Positions 24,931 to 34,114 of a stretch of DNA of 62,404 nt are shown here, piece after piece. The translations under genes and the position numbers were made by a program. Source of the DNA: Treponemataceae bacterium (GTDB taxonomy: Bacteria; Spirochaetota; Spirochaetia; Treponematales; Treponemataceae). Below the pieces are notes generated by a model. It worked only from the letters and a program-made list of their open reading frames with translations, had not been told where the DNA came from and did no database searches. The stretch covers positions 1 through 62,404 of the forward strand of contig JAKSTR010000007.1 of NCBI GenBank assembly GCA_024402495.1, given 5' to 3'. The first letter of the stretch is position 1. Each line of letters starts with the position of its first letter.

Positions 24931-26421
24931 ATGTCAGCTGAAATGGTTGAAGCCATCAGAGGAATTATGGAAAGTGATAGTAATATTTCAGAGAACATGC
25001 TGAAAGAAACTATCGAAAATTTTTTATTGGCAGCCTATAAGTGTACTTACGGAACAACAGAAAACGCCGTTGTAAAGTTTTCAGAAGATATGTCGGATGT
25101 TTCGCTTTATTCACGCAAGGTTATTCTTGATGGAATCTGGGATCCGTCTGTTGAAATTGAACTTGAAGATGCCTTGAAACTTTCTCCGGATTGCGAAGAA
25201 GGCGACGAAATTGATATTTTGATTGATCCTGCAAAAGAATTTTCACGCAAGGCAATTCAAACCGGAAAGCAGGCTGCTTTGCAGGCTTTGCGCGACATTA
25301 AAAAAGACGGTCTTTACCTTGAATGGAAAGAAAAGCTCGGTCAGATTATTACCTGCTATTTTCAGCGTGAACGCAACGGAAATATTTACGTTGACTTGAA
25401 AAACGTTGAAGGCATTCTGCCTAAAAAATTCCAGTCACCGCGCGACGCATATTCTAAAGACAACAAGCAGATTAAAGCGCTGGTAACTGAACTTAAAAAG
25501 ACCAAAAATGGCTTGCAGGTTGTGCTTTCGCGCACCGAAAGCGATTTTGTACGCTGTCTTTTGGAAAACGATGTTCCGGAAATTTCTGATAAAATAGTAG
25601 AAATTCACAAAATTGTGCGCGAACCCGGTTACCGCACCAAGGTTGCAGTATATACTTCACGCGAAGACATTGACCCGGTTGGCGCATGTGTCGGTCTGAA
25701 AGGTACACGCATTCAGGCTGTTATCGGCGAACTGGACGGTGAAAAAGTTGACGTATTGAAATACGATTCTGATCCGCGCGTATTCATTAAAAATGCGCTT
25801 TCACCGGCTGAAGTATCAGAAGTTTACATTCTTGACGAAGACAAGCGCCAGGCACTGGCAGTTGTTACCGAATCACAGTTTTCTCTGGCAATTGGCAAGC
25901 AGGGCCTGAATGTTCGCCTTGCAAACCGCCTTGTAGACTGGAGCATTGACGTTAAGACTGACGACCAGACAGAAGAAATTGAAGCATTGACTGCTGAATC
26001 TCGCAAGGCAGTTAACGACTTGTTCAGCAATGAACAGGTTGAAGATTATGCTGAAATCAATACAATTTCTGACCTTCCGGGTGTTGATTCAAAAGTTGCC
26101 GCAGCACTTAAAGCTGCCAGCATCGACACCATCGAAGAATACCTTGACGCTTATGACAGCGGCAGCCTTTCCGGTATTGAAGGTGTTACAGAAGAAGAAC
26201 TTGCAAAGTTGCATGAATTGGTAAATTCTGTGGTTGAGTTTGTAGAAGAAGAAAGTGCTGAACCTGCTTCTGAAACTTCGGCAGAAGAACAAGAAGAAGC
26301 TGCCCCGGCAGAAGAAGAAGTTTATGAATGCCCTGAATGTGGTGCAAGAATCACTCTTGATATGACTGCTTGTCCAAACTGTGGTGTTGAACTTAGTTTT
26401 GAATATGAGGACGAAGAATAG
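24931..26421 (+). CDS. nusA: Transcription termination/antitermination factor NusA with C-terminal zinc ribbon
   Basis: The protein has 496 residues. The N-terminal RNA-polymerase-binding domain is followed by an S1 domain (GQIITCYFQRERNGNIYVDL) and two KH domains (VGACVGLKGTRIQAVIGEL, then SLAIGKQGLNVRLANRL). A helix-hairpin-helix-like segment (about 375-430) follows. The chain ends with an acidic linker and a four-cysteine ribbon, C467-x2-C470 and C481-x2-C484, which standard NusA proteins do not have. NusA pauses RNA polymerase and takes part in termination and antitermination. GGGG precedes ATG24931. It lies within the rimP-infB operon, where autoregulation at the leader hairpin is possible. 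Confidence 0.95.
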   Translation: MSAEMVEAIRGIMESDSNISENMLKETIENFLLAAYKCTYGTTENAVVKFSEDMSDVSLYSRKVILDGIWDPSVEIELEDALKLSPDCEEGDEIDILIDPAKEFSRKAIQTGKQAALQALRDIKKDGLYLEWKEKLGQIITCYFQRERNGNIYVDLKNVEGILPKKFQSPRDAYSKDNKQIKALVTELKKTKNGLQVVLSRTESDFVRCLLENDVPEISDKIVEIHKIVREPGYRTKVAVYTSREDIDPVGACVGLKGTRIQAVIGELDGEKVDVLKYDSDPRVFIKNALSPAEVSEVYILDEDKRQALAVVTESQFSLAIGKQGLNVRLANRLVDWSIDVKTDDQTEEIEALTAESRKAVNDLFSNEQVEDYAEINTISDLPGVDSKVAAALKAASIDTIEEYLDAYDSGSLSGIEGVTEEELAKLHELVNSVVEFVEEESAEPASETSAEEQEEAAPAEEEVYECPECGARITLDMTACPNCGVELSFEYEDEE

Positions 26422-26429
26422 GATAAAAC

Positions 26430-29057
26430 ATGTCAGATGAATTAGAAAAAAAACCAGAATTTATTCTTAACAAGAAAAAAGGCGAAACAAAAGAAACCAA
26501 GGAAACAAAAGAGCAGAAACCGGCTGAACGTCCGGCGGCTCCGGCTGAAAAAACCGAAAAACGCAAAGTCGTTGTGGTTAAAAAGAAGCCTGCTCCGGCA
26601 AACAATGCCGCCGGTAATGGTGGTGCAAATGCTGGCGCTGCAAAAGAAAACGCCGGTGCAAAACCGCAGGCTGCACACAATGGTGAAAAACCAAAAGTTG
26701 TTGCAAATTCGCAAAATACAGCAGCTGCATCTGGCGAAAAACGCCCGGTTTCTTCAATTATCAGTCCTCAGCGCCCAAACAGCAAGCAGGGCAACTTAGC
26801 CGACAAGCACCGCAACGACCGCAGCAATGGCGGTCAGCGCCGTGAAGGCGGCTACCAGCGTCGCGAAGGCGGTTTTACCGGTGCTCAGGCACGCGAAGGT
26901 TACCACAACCGCAACAATAACGCAGGTCAGGGTCAGAACGGCGGCGGACAGCGCTTTAACAACGGCGGCAACGGCGGTCAGCGTTTTGGCGGACAAAACG
27001 GCGGACAGCGTCAGGGCGGCGGATTTAACCGCGGTGCCGGCGGCGGTCAGCGTCCGGGCTTCGGCAATCGTCCGGCAGGGCAGGGCGGCGGTTTTGGCAA
27101 CCGCAGCGGCTTTGGCGGCGGCATGAATGCTGCACCGGTTGAAGAAAACAAGAAAAATACACAGAAGCGCACGTTTAACAAGGCTAAAAAGCCTGTTTAC
27201 AACCGCAAAGATAGAGAAGACGCAGAAACCGTTGACAGACTGCTTAACCAGAAGAAAAAACAGGCTGTTAAAACCAACCCTGTTCCAAAAGAAATTGAAA
27301 TTATGGACACAATTTCAGTTTCTGAACTTGCAAAGAAGATGAATTTGAAAGCATCTGAAATTATTGCAAAACTTATGGGCATGGGAATGATGGTTTCTAT
27401 CACCCAGACAATCGATGCTGATACGGCAACTTTGGTTGCCAGCGAATTCGACTGCGAAGTTAAAATCATCAGTTTGTACGACGAAACCGTTATTGAAAGT
27501 GAAGCCGACCGCGAAGAAGACATGATGACTCGCCCGCCGGTAGTAACCGTAATGGGACACGTTGACCACGGTAAAACCAAAACTCTTGATGCAATCCGCA
27601 GTGCAAACGTAGTTGCAAGCGAATTTGGCGGCATTACCCAGCACATCGGTGCATATCAGGTAGAAACCGAAAAAGGCTGCATCACTTTCCTTGATACACC
27701 AGGTCACGAAGCATTTACAATGATGCGCGCCCGCGGTGCAAAAATTACGGATATCGTAGTTTTGGTTGTTGCAGCTGACGATGGCGTTATGCCGCAGACA
27801 GTTGAAGCCATTAACCATGCTAAAGACGCCGATGTACCGATTATTGTTGCAGTTAACAAAATCGATAAACCGGAAGCAAATATCGACCGCGTAAAAACCC
27901 AGCTTTCTGAATACGGCTTGACACCGGAAGAATGGGGCGGACAGACACAGTATGTTCACATTAGTGCCCTTAAAAAAGAAGGTATTGACGATTTGCTTGA
28001 TGCCATTCTTTTGCAGGCAGAAGTGCTTGAACTTAAGGCAAACTATAATTGCCGTGCCGAAGGTAAAGTTATTGAATCGCGCATTGACCACGGACGTGGT
28101 GTTGTTTGTACAGTTGTTATTGAACGCGGTACATTGCGCATCAACGACCCTTATGTTGGCGGTATTTACGCAGGTCACGTACGCGCAATTTACAACGACC
28201 GCGGCAAGAAGCTTAAAGAAGCAACACCTTCCATGCCGGTAGAAATTATCGGTTTTGAAGGCATGCCGAATGCCGGTGATCCATTCCAGGTAACAGAAAC
28301 CGAACGTGATGCACGCGATATTTCTGCAAAACGTCAGGAACTTAAGCGCTTTGAAGATTCTAAAAGCGTTAAAAAAGTTACCTTGGAAAACATTTACGAT
28401 ACAATTACCGACGACAATATGCTTGAACTTAAAGTTATCATCAAAGCTGACGTTCAAGGTTCGGCAGAAGCACTTAAGTCTTCACTGGAACGCCTTTCTA
28501 CAAAAGACATCCGCTTGAACGTAATTCACTCTTCTGCAGGTGCAATTAACGAAAGCGATGTTATGCTTGCCGCCGCTGACTCTAACGCAATCATCGTTGG
28601 TTTCAACGTTCGTCCTACGCCAAAAGCAAAAGCACTGGCAGATCAGGAAAAGGTTGACATTCGCAAGTACAACATCATCTATAAAGCAGTTGAAGAAATT
28701 ACCGCCGCAATGGAAGGTATGCTTAAACCGGATGTTAAGGAAGAAGTTATCGGTACAATCGAAGTTCGCGACACATTCAAAGTGCCAAAAATCGGACTTA
28801 TTGCCGGTTGTTACGTTCTTACAGGTATGGTTAAACGTTCCAGCAGCGTAAACGTAATCCGCGACGGTATCGTAATTTTCAACGGCAAGCTTGCTTCGTT
28901 AAAGCGCTTTAAGGACGATGCAAAAGAAGTTGCTGCCGGCTACGAATGCGGTATCGGTTTGGAAAACTGGCAGGATATTAAAGTTGGCGACCAGTTTGAA
29001 GTAATTGAAATGGTTGAAGTTGCACGCAAACTTAATTCCGGTTCAGGCGACAAATAA
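26430..29057 (+). CDS. infB: Translation initiation factor IF-2
   Basis: The protein has 875 residues. A long N-terminal extension starts basic and Ala/Pro-rich, then becomes a Gly, Asn, Gln and Arg-rich region (about residues 125-235) with many GGQR and GGxxRF units, an RGG-like disordered segment. The IF2N-type domain follows ([14 protein letters not shown]). The G domain has GHVDHGKT (376-383), DTPGHEAF and NKID. Domains II and III, and the C-terminal fMet-tRNA-binding domain ([16 protein letters not shown]), complete it. IF-2 delivers initiator tRNA to the 30S subunit. AGGAT lies before ATG26430, nine bases after nusA. Confidence 0.97.
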   Translation: MSDELEKKPEFILNKKKGETKETKETKEQKPAERPAAPAEKTEKRKVVVVKKKPAPANNAAGNGGANAGAAKENAGAKPQAAHNGEKPKVVANSQNTAAASGEKRPVSSIISPQRPNSKQGNLADKHRNDRSNGGQRREGGYQRREGGFTGAQAREGYHNRNNNAGQGQNGGGQRFNNGGNGGQRFGGQNGGQRQGGGFNRGAGGGQRPGFGNRPAGQGGGFGNRSGFGGGMNAAPVEENKKNTQKRTFNKAKKPVYNRKDREDAETVDRLLNQKKKQAVKTNPVPKEIEIMDTISVSELAKKMNLKASEIIAKLMGMGMMVSITQTIDADTATLVASEFDCEVKIISLYDETVIESEADREEDMMTRPPVVTVMGHVDHGKTKTLDAIRSANVVASEFGGITQHIGAYQVETEKGCITFLDTPGHEAFTMMRARGAKITDIVVLVVAADDGVMPQTVEAINHAKDADVPIIVAVNKIDKPEANIDRVKTQLSEYGLTPEEWGGQTQYVHISALKKEGIDDLLDAILLQAEVLELKANYNCRAEGKVIESRIDHGRGVVCTVVIERGTLRINDPYVGGIYAGHVRAIYNDRGKKLKEATPSMPVEIIGFEGMPNAGDPFQVTETERDARDISAKRQELKRFEDSKSVKKVTLENIYDTITDDNMLELKVIIKADVQGSAEALKSSLERLSTKDIRLNVIHSSAGAINESDVMLAAADSNAIIVGFNVRPTPKAKALADQEKVDIRKYNIIYKAVEEITAAMEGMLKPDVKEEVIGTIEVRDTFKVPKIGLIAGCYVLTGMVKRSSSVNVIRDGIVIFNGKLASLKRFKDDAKEVAAGYECGIGLENWQDIKVGDQFEVIEMVEVARKLNSGSGDK

Positions 29058-29066
29058 GGGGAATAA

Positions 29067-29426
29067 ATGTCAGAATACAGACTGATTCGTCTTGGCGAAC
29101 AGATTCGTAACGAAATTTCGCAGATGATTTTGCGCCAGCAGATAAAAGACCCGCGTGTTTCTACTTTTTTAAGCATTAACCGCGTTGAAGTTTCCGGCGA
29201 TTTGTCTTATGCGAAAGTTTACGTTTCAAGCTTTATGGACGAAAAAAGAACCCTGAAAGGCGTAAAAGGTCTGGAAAGTGCCGCAGGTTTTATTCAATCT
29301 ACTTTAGGAAAGAAATTAACCATCCGGCAGTTTCCGAAATTGCAGTTTATAGCAGATTCAAGCATAAAAGACGGCTTTGAAATGGTTCGAAAACTTGAGG
29401 AGCTTGAAGCTGAATCAGAATCATAA
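29067..29426 (+). CDS. rbfA: Ribosome-binding factor A
   Basis: The protein has 119 residues, normal for RbfA. It has the KH-like pattern RLGEQIRNEISQMILRQ, DPRVSTFLSINRVEVS, LSYAKVYVSSF and a C-terminal RQFPKLQFIADSSI segment. RbfA binds 30S precursors and helps 16S rRNA 5' end maturation. AGGGG precedes ATG29067, ten bases after infB. Its 3' end overlaps the truB reading frame by up to 50 bases. Confidence 0.95.
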   Translation: MSEYRLIRLGEQIRNEISQMILRQQIKDPRVSTFLSINRVEVSGDLSYAKVYVSSFMDEKRTLKGVKGLESAAGFIQSTLGKKLTIRQFPKLQFIADSSIKDGFEMVRKLEELEAESES

Positions 29427-30573
29427 TTCGGGGCTTGAATTTTACAAGCCGTCCGGCAATTTTCCGCCGGACGGCGTTGTTCTTTATGCCAAGCAGTCGG
29501 GGTTAACAAGTTTTACTTCGTTGTGGGCAATAAAACACGCATTAAATACCTCAAAAATCGGTCATACCGGCACGCTGGATAATTTTGCAGACGGCTTGCT
29601 GGTTGTTTTGTCAAACCGAATGACCAGATTTGTTTCTCATATCACGGATTTTGATAAATCTTACGAAGCAATTATAAAATTTGGCGAAGAAACGGACACT
29701 CTTGACGTTGACGGCACGGTAATAAAAACTGCGCCGCTGCCAGAACGCGAAGATTTTGAAAAAGCCTGCCGGATTTTTACCGGCGAATTAGACCAGATTC
29801 CGCCGGTTTATTCTGCAATTCAGGTTAACGGCAGGCGTGCCAGCGATTTGGTGCGCGACGGGCAGGAACTTGAGCTGAAAAAACGCCGCATCACAATTTA
29901 CGAAAATACACTTATTGAATTTACCGGCGAATATGCGCATATTCGCGTGGCGTGTTCCAAAGGCACTTACATCAGGGCTCTGGCGCGGGATATGGCACAA
30001 AGCTGCGGCAGCTGCGCACATCTGGTAGCGTTGCGGCGCACCAGCGTAGGTCCCTTTAAGTTGCAGAATGCCGCAGGCTATAACAAACTGCCTGATTTTT
30101 CAATTGGAAATTTACCGCGGCTTTTAACCCGCAAGGCTTCTTCATCTGATATAGAAGAGGCAAGTGAAGAAGAAATTCAGCAGAGTGTGCTGGCTTTTAC
30201 GCCGCAGCTTGCCCAAAACTGCGGTTTTGAATGCATTTTTGTCGCGCCAAAGTTTTTTTCAGACTTTTTGCAGGGCAGACCGCTGAATACAAAAGCTTTC
30301 CTTACTGCTCATGGTGAAGAATTTTGCGTTGAACAGAATACCGAATACGTTGTTTTTGCCCGGCAGGATAACAAAGGCAGCGCATTTTCTGCGGAACGTT
30401 TGTGCGGTTTGGTGCGTTTTAACGGCAACCGGGTAAAATACATTTTTGTAATTGCCAACGATTTGCCTGTTGCCCGCCCTGTAAACCATAAAAAGCCCGC
30501 AAAACAGAACTCGCAGGATATTCAGATAAAAGCAAAAACTGCAATTCCGGCTGAAAAGGAAAGTGAAAAATGA
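29377..30573 (+). CDS. truB: tRNA pseudouridine(55) synthase TruB
   Basis: The protein has 398 residues if TTG29377 is used. The conserved part begins GVVLYAKQSGLTSF near residue 33, so a later start inside the rbfA overlap is equally possible (TTG29395, TTG29404 or CTG29410). GAGGAG at 29398 would suit CTG29410 best. The catalytic aspartate is D68 in GHTGTLDNFADG. YEAIIKFGEETDTLD and RVACSKGTYIRALARD are further family motifs. TruB makes pseudouridine 55 in the T-loop of tRNAs. The protein is about 90 residues longer than the common bacterial form. The extra C-terminal part contains a PUA-like stretch and a Lys-rich tail. It overlaps ribF by four bases. Confidence 0.92.
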   Translation: MKWFENLRSLKLNQNHNSGLEFYKPSGNFPPDGVVLYAKQSGLTSFTSLWAIKHALNTSKIGHTGTLDNFADGLLVVLSNRMTRFVSHITDFDKSYEAIIKFGEETDTLDVDGTVIKTAPLPEREDFEKACRIFTGELDQIPPVYSAIQVNGRRASDLVRDGQELELKKRRITIYENTLIEFTGEYAHIRVACSKGTYIRALARDMAQSCGSCAHLVALRRTSVGPFKLQNAAGYNKLPDFSIGNLPRLLTRKASSSDIEEASEEEIQQSVLAFTPQLAQNCGFECIFVAPKFFSDFLQGRPLNTKAFLTAHGEEFCVEQNTEYVVFARQDNKGSAFSAERLCGLVRFNGNRVKYIFVIANDLPVARPVNHKKPAKQNSQDIQIKAKTAIPAEKESEK

Positions 30574-31442
30574 AAGTTTTTTACTGGGAAGAAATCAGCA
30601 GAAACAATGCAGTTTTTGGCGATTTTTTTGAAAATTGCAAAGAATCTTCTATTAAAAAGCGTTTTTTGCAAGGTTCTGCGCTGGCGGTTGGCGGTTTTGA
30701 CGGCTGTCATTTGGGGCATCAGGCAATTTTTAGCAGGCTTTTTGCCCGGAAAGAAATGCTTAAAGGCGTGGTTACTTTTGTAAAACCGCCCAGGGCGCTA
30801 AAAGAAGGCGAAAAATTTTCCGGCTGTATTTGTACGCTGCCCCAGCAAATTGAATTTTTTGACAGTATCGGGCTTGATTTTGTTCTGCTGATTGACTTTT
30901 CTTTGGATTTCGGTAGAATGAAAGGCGAAATTTTTTTGCAATTTTTATATGATTTTTGCAAAATGCGCTTTTTATCTGTTGGCAGCGATTTTCGCTGCGG
31001 CTACAAATTAGATACCGGTTGTGCAGAAATTGCTGATTTTGCCAGCCGGAAAAACGTAAAAACCGATTTTGTAGATGCTGTTTGTAATGATTCGGTACGC
31101 GTAAGTTCAAGTTTGATACGCAAGGCAGTTTGCAGCGGCGACTTTAATACGGCAAAAAAACTTTTAGGTCGTGCTTTTGTTTTAGATGTGCGCAATTTTG
31201 AACAAAGTTTCGGCGATGAAAATGAAATTATTCTAAAAGCAGACAAAGCTTTTAGTCAAATAATGCCGCCCGTTGGGCAGTACACAGTTTGTATAGAGGC
31301 ACTTTTTTGCGATTCTTCAAGAGAACCAGAAAAGCGCTCCTTTTCAGGCATTGTAAAAGTGAATCCGACTTTCCTTAGCTGTCGGTTTTCTTTTAGCGGT
31401 GTCTGCTTAAAGGTGCAGACAATAAAATTTGAAGAAATGTGA
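30570..31442 (+). CDS. ribF: FAD synthetase (RibF-like), kinase domain not recognisable
   Basis: The protein has 290 residues. The N-terminal adenylyltransferase domain has VGGFDGCHLGHQ with the HxGH motif (H47-L-G-H50), VVTFVKPPRA, VGSDFRCGYK and the RVSSSLIRKAV motif near residue 180. This domain makes FAD from FMN and ATP. In normal bifunctional RibF the last 120 residues form riboflavin kinase and open with a GRxxxGFPTAN-type motif. Here the C-terminal 100 residues keep GRAFVLDVRNFEQ and PVGQYTV but lack the GFPTAN motif and the metal-binding residues that follow. The ATG overlaps the truB stop as ATGA. Kinase activity is therefore doubtful. Confidence 0.85.
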   Translation: MKVFYWEEISRNNAVFGDFFENCKESSIKKRFLQGSALAVGGFDGCHLGHQAIFSRLFARKEMLKGVVTFVKPPRALKEGEKFSGCICTLPQQIEFFDSIGLDFVLLIDFSLDFGRMKGEIFLQFLYDFCKMRFLSVGSDFRCGYKLDTGCAEIADFASRKNVKTDFVDAVCNDSVRVSSSLIRKAVCSGDFNTAKKLLGRAFVLDVRNFEQSFGDENEIILKADKAFSQIMPPVGQYTVCIEALFCDSSREPEKRSFSGIVKVNPTFLSCRFSFSGVCLKVQTIKFEEM

Positions 31443-31453
31443 TTTTTAATCAC
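31439..31453 (+). promoter_or_regulatory. Hairpin at the ribF stop, upstream of rpsO
   Basis: GTGATT-TTT-AATCAC forms a 6-bp hairpin that includes the ribF stop and ends two bases before the rpsO SD (AGAGGTG). It could modulate rpsO translation. S15 autoregulates through varied leader structures in other bacteria; that link is inference here. Confidence 0.4.
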
Positions 31454-31465
31454 AAGAGGTGAATT

Positions 31466-31735
31466 ATGGCACTCTCAAAAGAAAAAACATCAGCCTTGGT
31501 TTCAGCCTTTGGCGCAAACGCAAACGACACTGGTAACGTACGTGTTCAGGTTGCAGTTATCACAGAACGCATCAAGCAGCTTACAGAACATTGCAAAATG
31601 TACAAAAAAGACACAAGTGCAGCACGCAGTTTGCTGAAACTTGTTGGTCAGCGCCGCAGCTTGCTTAAATACATGCAGCGCACAGACCTTGAAGGTTACC
31701 GCGCACTTATCAAAGAACTCGGATTGCGTAAATAA
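31466..31735 (+). CDS. rpsO: 30S ribosomal protein S15
   Basis: The protein has 89 residues, the standard length. It has the helical-bundle motifs DTGNVRVQVAVITERIKQL, then KDTSAARSLLKLVGQRRSLLKY. The C-terminus ends ELGLRK. S15 binds 16S rRNA early in 30S assembly. AGAGGTG lies before ATG31466. It is followed by a strong terminator and then pnp, a conserved bacterial pairing. Confidence 0.97.
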   Translation: MALSKEKTSALVSAFGANANDTGNVRVQVAVITERIKQLTEHCKMYKKDTSAARSLLKLVGQRRSLLKYMQRTDLEGYRALIKELGLRK

Positions 31736-31746
31736 GTTAGATTATT

Positions 31747-31789
31747 GCAAAGCTTTTTCAAAATTCTTTTTGAAAAAGCTTTGTTTTTT
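31747..31789 (+). terminator. Terminator of rpsO
   Basis: CAAAGCTTTTTCAAAA and TTTTTGAAAAAGCTTTG form a long stem followed by six Ts. Confidence 0.9.
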
Positions 31790-31812
31790 AAGGCGCGGTT
31801 AACGCCTTAAAC

Positions 31813-31857
31813 CCGGTCTGTTCAAAATGCGCTTTGCAAAGTTTTGTACAAACCGGC
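31813..31857 (+). promoter_or_regulatory. Imperfect stem-loop in the rpsO-pnp gap
   Basis: CCGGTCTGTTCAAAA pairs with TTTTGTACAAACCGG with two mismatches; the loop contains the palindrome CTTTGCAAAG. A smaller hairpin, AAGGCG/CGCCTT, lies just before it at 31789-31808. Both precede the pnp leader stem. Confidence 0.55.
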
Positions 31858-31865
31858 AGGTTGGC

Positions 31866-31946
31866 TACTGCATTGTAGATAGACAGAATTTATTAAAAAA
31901 GACAACGTAAATTGCTTTTTTTAACGAATTCTGTCACGGTGCAGTA
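31866..31946 (+). promoter_or_regulatory. Long stem-loop in the pnp leader
   Basis: TACTGCA (31866) pairs with TGCAGTA (31940-31946). GACAGAATT (31882-31890) pairs with AATTCTGTC (31927-31935). TTAAAAAAG pairs with CTTTTTTTAA closer to the loop. The stem ends about 60 bases before the pnp ATG. In Escherichia coli a comparable pnp leader stem is cut by RNase III and used for PNPase autocontrol; the same role here is inference. Confidence 0.7.
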
Positions 31947-32010
31947 AATCTTTTTATGGAAAATGTTAATTTTTCCACGATATAAGCTTTTTAGCTTAAA
32001 GGATTTTCTC

Positions 32011-34107
32011 ATGGTACAGAGAGTTAGTTACAAAATTGGTGATCAGGAATTAATTCTTGAAACTGGTAAAATTGGTAAGCAGGCAAACGGCTGTGTTTAC
32101 GCACAGTTTGCCGGAACAGCTGTAATTGCAACCGTTTGTGCTTCTTCAGAAGCAAAAGAAGGTTTGGATTTCGTTCCTGTTACAGTTGATTACAATGAAA
32201 AATATTATGCTGCCGGAAAAATTCCCGGCGGTTTTGTAAAACGCGAAGGTCGTCCTAAAGACAAAGAAATTCTGGTTTCTCGCCTTATTGACCGTCCTAT
32301 GCGTCCTCTTTTTGAAGTTTCTTTCGGCCGCGAAATTCAGATTGTTCCTACCTGTGTTTCTGCTGACGGCATTAACCCGGCAGATATTCTGGCAGTAGTT
32401 GCATCTTCTGCAGCCGTTACAATTTCAGACATTCCTTTTAACGGACCTGTTGCTGCGGCACGTGTTGCCTACATCAACGGCGAATATGTTATTAACCCGA
32501 CTTTTGAACAGCAGGAAAAAGCTGACCTTGAAATTGTTGTTGCCGGTACAAAAGACGGCTTTACAATGGTTGAAGGCGGTGCAAACGAAGTTTCTGAAGA
32601 AGTAATGCTTGGTGCTTTGGATAAGGCACAGGGTTTTATTACTGCAATGTGTGAACTTCAGGAAGAATTGCAGAAACTTGCCGGTAAAGAAAAATTGCCG
32701 CTTGCTCCGTTAAACGTAGAATTGCAGAACAAAGATGCAATTATTGCAATGGCAACACCTTTGCTTGAAAAAGCCTGTTTCCAGGACGGTAAAATGAACC
32801 GCGGAAACGCAATCAGTGCTGCTAAAAAAGAAGTTGCTGCCGCTTATGCAGAACAGCTTGCTGATGAAACACAGAAAAAGCTTTTTGATGCCTGTATCGA
32901 CGACATTCAGTACAATTTGCTCCGCAACAGCATTCTTGAAAAAGGTATCCGTATCGACGGCCGTAAATGCGATGAAATCCGTCCTATTACCTGCGAAGTA
33001 AACGTTTTGCCACGTCCGCATGGTTCTGCATTGTTTACCCGCGGCGAAACCCAGTCTTTGGCTGTAACAACTTTGGGTACAGCAATGGATGCACAGGTTT
33101 ACGATGACATTGACGGCGAAAGAAGTGAAAACTTCATTTTGCACTACAACTTCCCTCCTTATTCAGTTGGTGAAGTTGGCCGCCTTGCAACTGGCCGCCG
33201 CGAAATTGGTCACGGCAACCTTGCACGCCGTTCACTTGCACCAATGATTCCTTCTATGCAGGAATTCCCGTATACAATCCGCGTAGTTTCTGAAATTTAC
33301 GAATCAAACGGATCTTCTTCACAGGCTTCTACCTGTGGCGGTTGTCTTTCTCTTCTTGCCGCCGGTGTACCAATGAAAAAAATGGTTGCCGGTATTGCAA
33401 TGGGCTTGATTACCAGCGACGAAAACTACACAAAATACGAAATCCTTTCTGATATTCTGGGTGAAGAAGACCACCTTGGCGATATGGACTTTAAGGTAGC
33501 CGGTACAAAAGACGGTATTACCGGTTTCCAGATGGATATTAAAATTGCCGGTGTTACAACAGAAATCATGCAGAAAGCTTTGGCACAGGCAAAAGCTGGT
33601 CGCCTTCACATTCTTTCAATTATGGAAAAATGTATTGATAAACCGCAGCCGCTTAACCAGAATGCACCAAAAATTGATACAATGAAAATTGCAATTGACA
33701 AAATTGGTGCTTTGATTGGACCTGGCGGAAAAACTGTAAAGGCAATTTCTGCACAGTATGGCGTTACAATCAACACAGAAGACGACGGTACTGTAACAAT
33801 TTACGGTAAAAACTCTGCTTCTACCGACGGCGCTAAAGCAACAATTAAAGGTATTGTTGAAGACCCGGAAGTAGGAACAATCTATCAGGGAACAGTAAAA
33901 CGCATTATGGATTTCGGCGCATTTGTTGAAATTCTTCCTGGTAAAGAAGGTTTGTGCCATATTTCTAAATTCAGCCGCCAGAAAATTGCAAAAGTTTCTG
34001 ACGTTGTAAAAGAAGGCGACAAGATTCCTGTAAAACTGCTTGAAATTGACAAAATGGGAAGATTGAACCTTTCTTACATTGATGCTGTTGAGGCACAGAA
34101 AAAATAA
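32011..34107 (+). CDS. pnp: Polyribonucleotide nucleotidyltransferase (PNPase)
   Basis: The protein has 698 residues from ATG32011, which has AAAGGA eight bases upstream. A longer version from ATG31963 lacks an SD and adds 16 unusual residues. Two RNase PH domains are present (FAGTAVIATVCAS, RLIDRPMRPLF; then RTDGR-like RIDGRKCDEIRPI, SALFTRGETQ and GDMDFKVAGTKDGITGFQMDIK). A KH domain (GALIGPGGKTVKAI) and an S1 domain (GTVKRIMDFGAFVEILPGKEGLCH) follow. PNPase degrades RNA 3' to 5' by phosphorolysis. The leader is highly structured. The M16 peptidase gene follows after seven bases. Confidence 0.97.
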   Translation: MVQRVSYKIGDQELILETGKIGKQANGCVYAQFAGTAVIATVCASSEAKEGLDFVPVTVDYNEKYYAAGKIPGGFVKREGRPKDKEILVSRLIDRPMRPLFEVSFGREIQIVPTCVSADGINPADILAVVASSAAVTISDIPFNGPVAAARVAYINGEYVINPTFEQQEKADLEIVVAGTKDGFTMVEGGANEVSEEVMLGALDKAQGFITAMCELQEELQKLAGKEKLPLAPLNVELQNKDAIIAMATPLLEKACFQDGKMNRGNAISAAKKEVAAAYAEQLADETQKKLFDACIDDIQYNLLRNSILEKGIRIDGRKCDEIRPITCEVNVLPRPHGSALFTRGETQSLAVTTLGTAMDAQVYDDIDGERSENFILHYNFPPYSVGEVGRLATGRREIGHGNLARRSLAPMIPSMQEFPYTIRVVSEIYESNGSSSQASTCGGCLSLLAAGVPMKKMVAGIAMGLITSDENYTKYEILSDILGEEDHLGDMDFKVAGTKDGITGFQMDIKIAGVTTEIMQKALAQAKAGRLHILSIMEKCIDKPQPLNQNAPKIDTMKIAIDKIGALIGPGGKTVKAISAQYGVTINTEDDGTVTIYGKNSASTDGAKATIKGIVEDPEVGTIYQGTVKRIMDFGAFVEILPGKEGLCHISKFSRQKIAKVSDVVKEGDKIPVKLLEIDKMGRLNLSYIDAVEAQKK

Positions 34108-34114
34108 ATAAAAG

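Noticed and set aside
27315-28457. 380-codon minus-strand frame inside infB
   Set aside because: It is the reverse shadow of a highly conserved IF-2 G domain and has Cys/Phe/Asn-rich composition typical of antisense frames.
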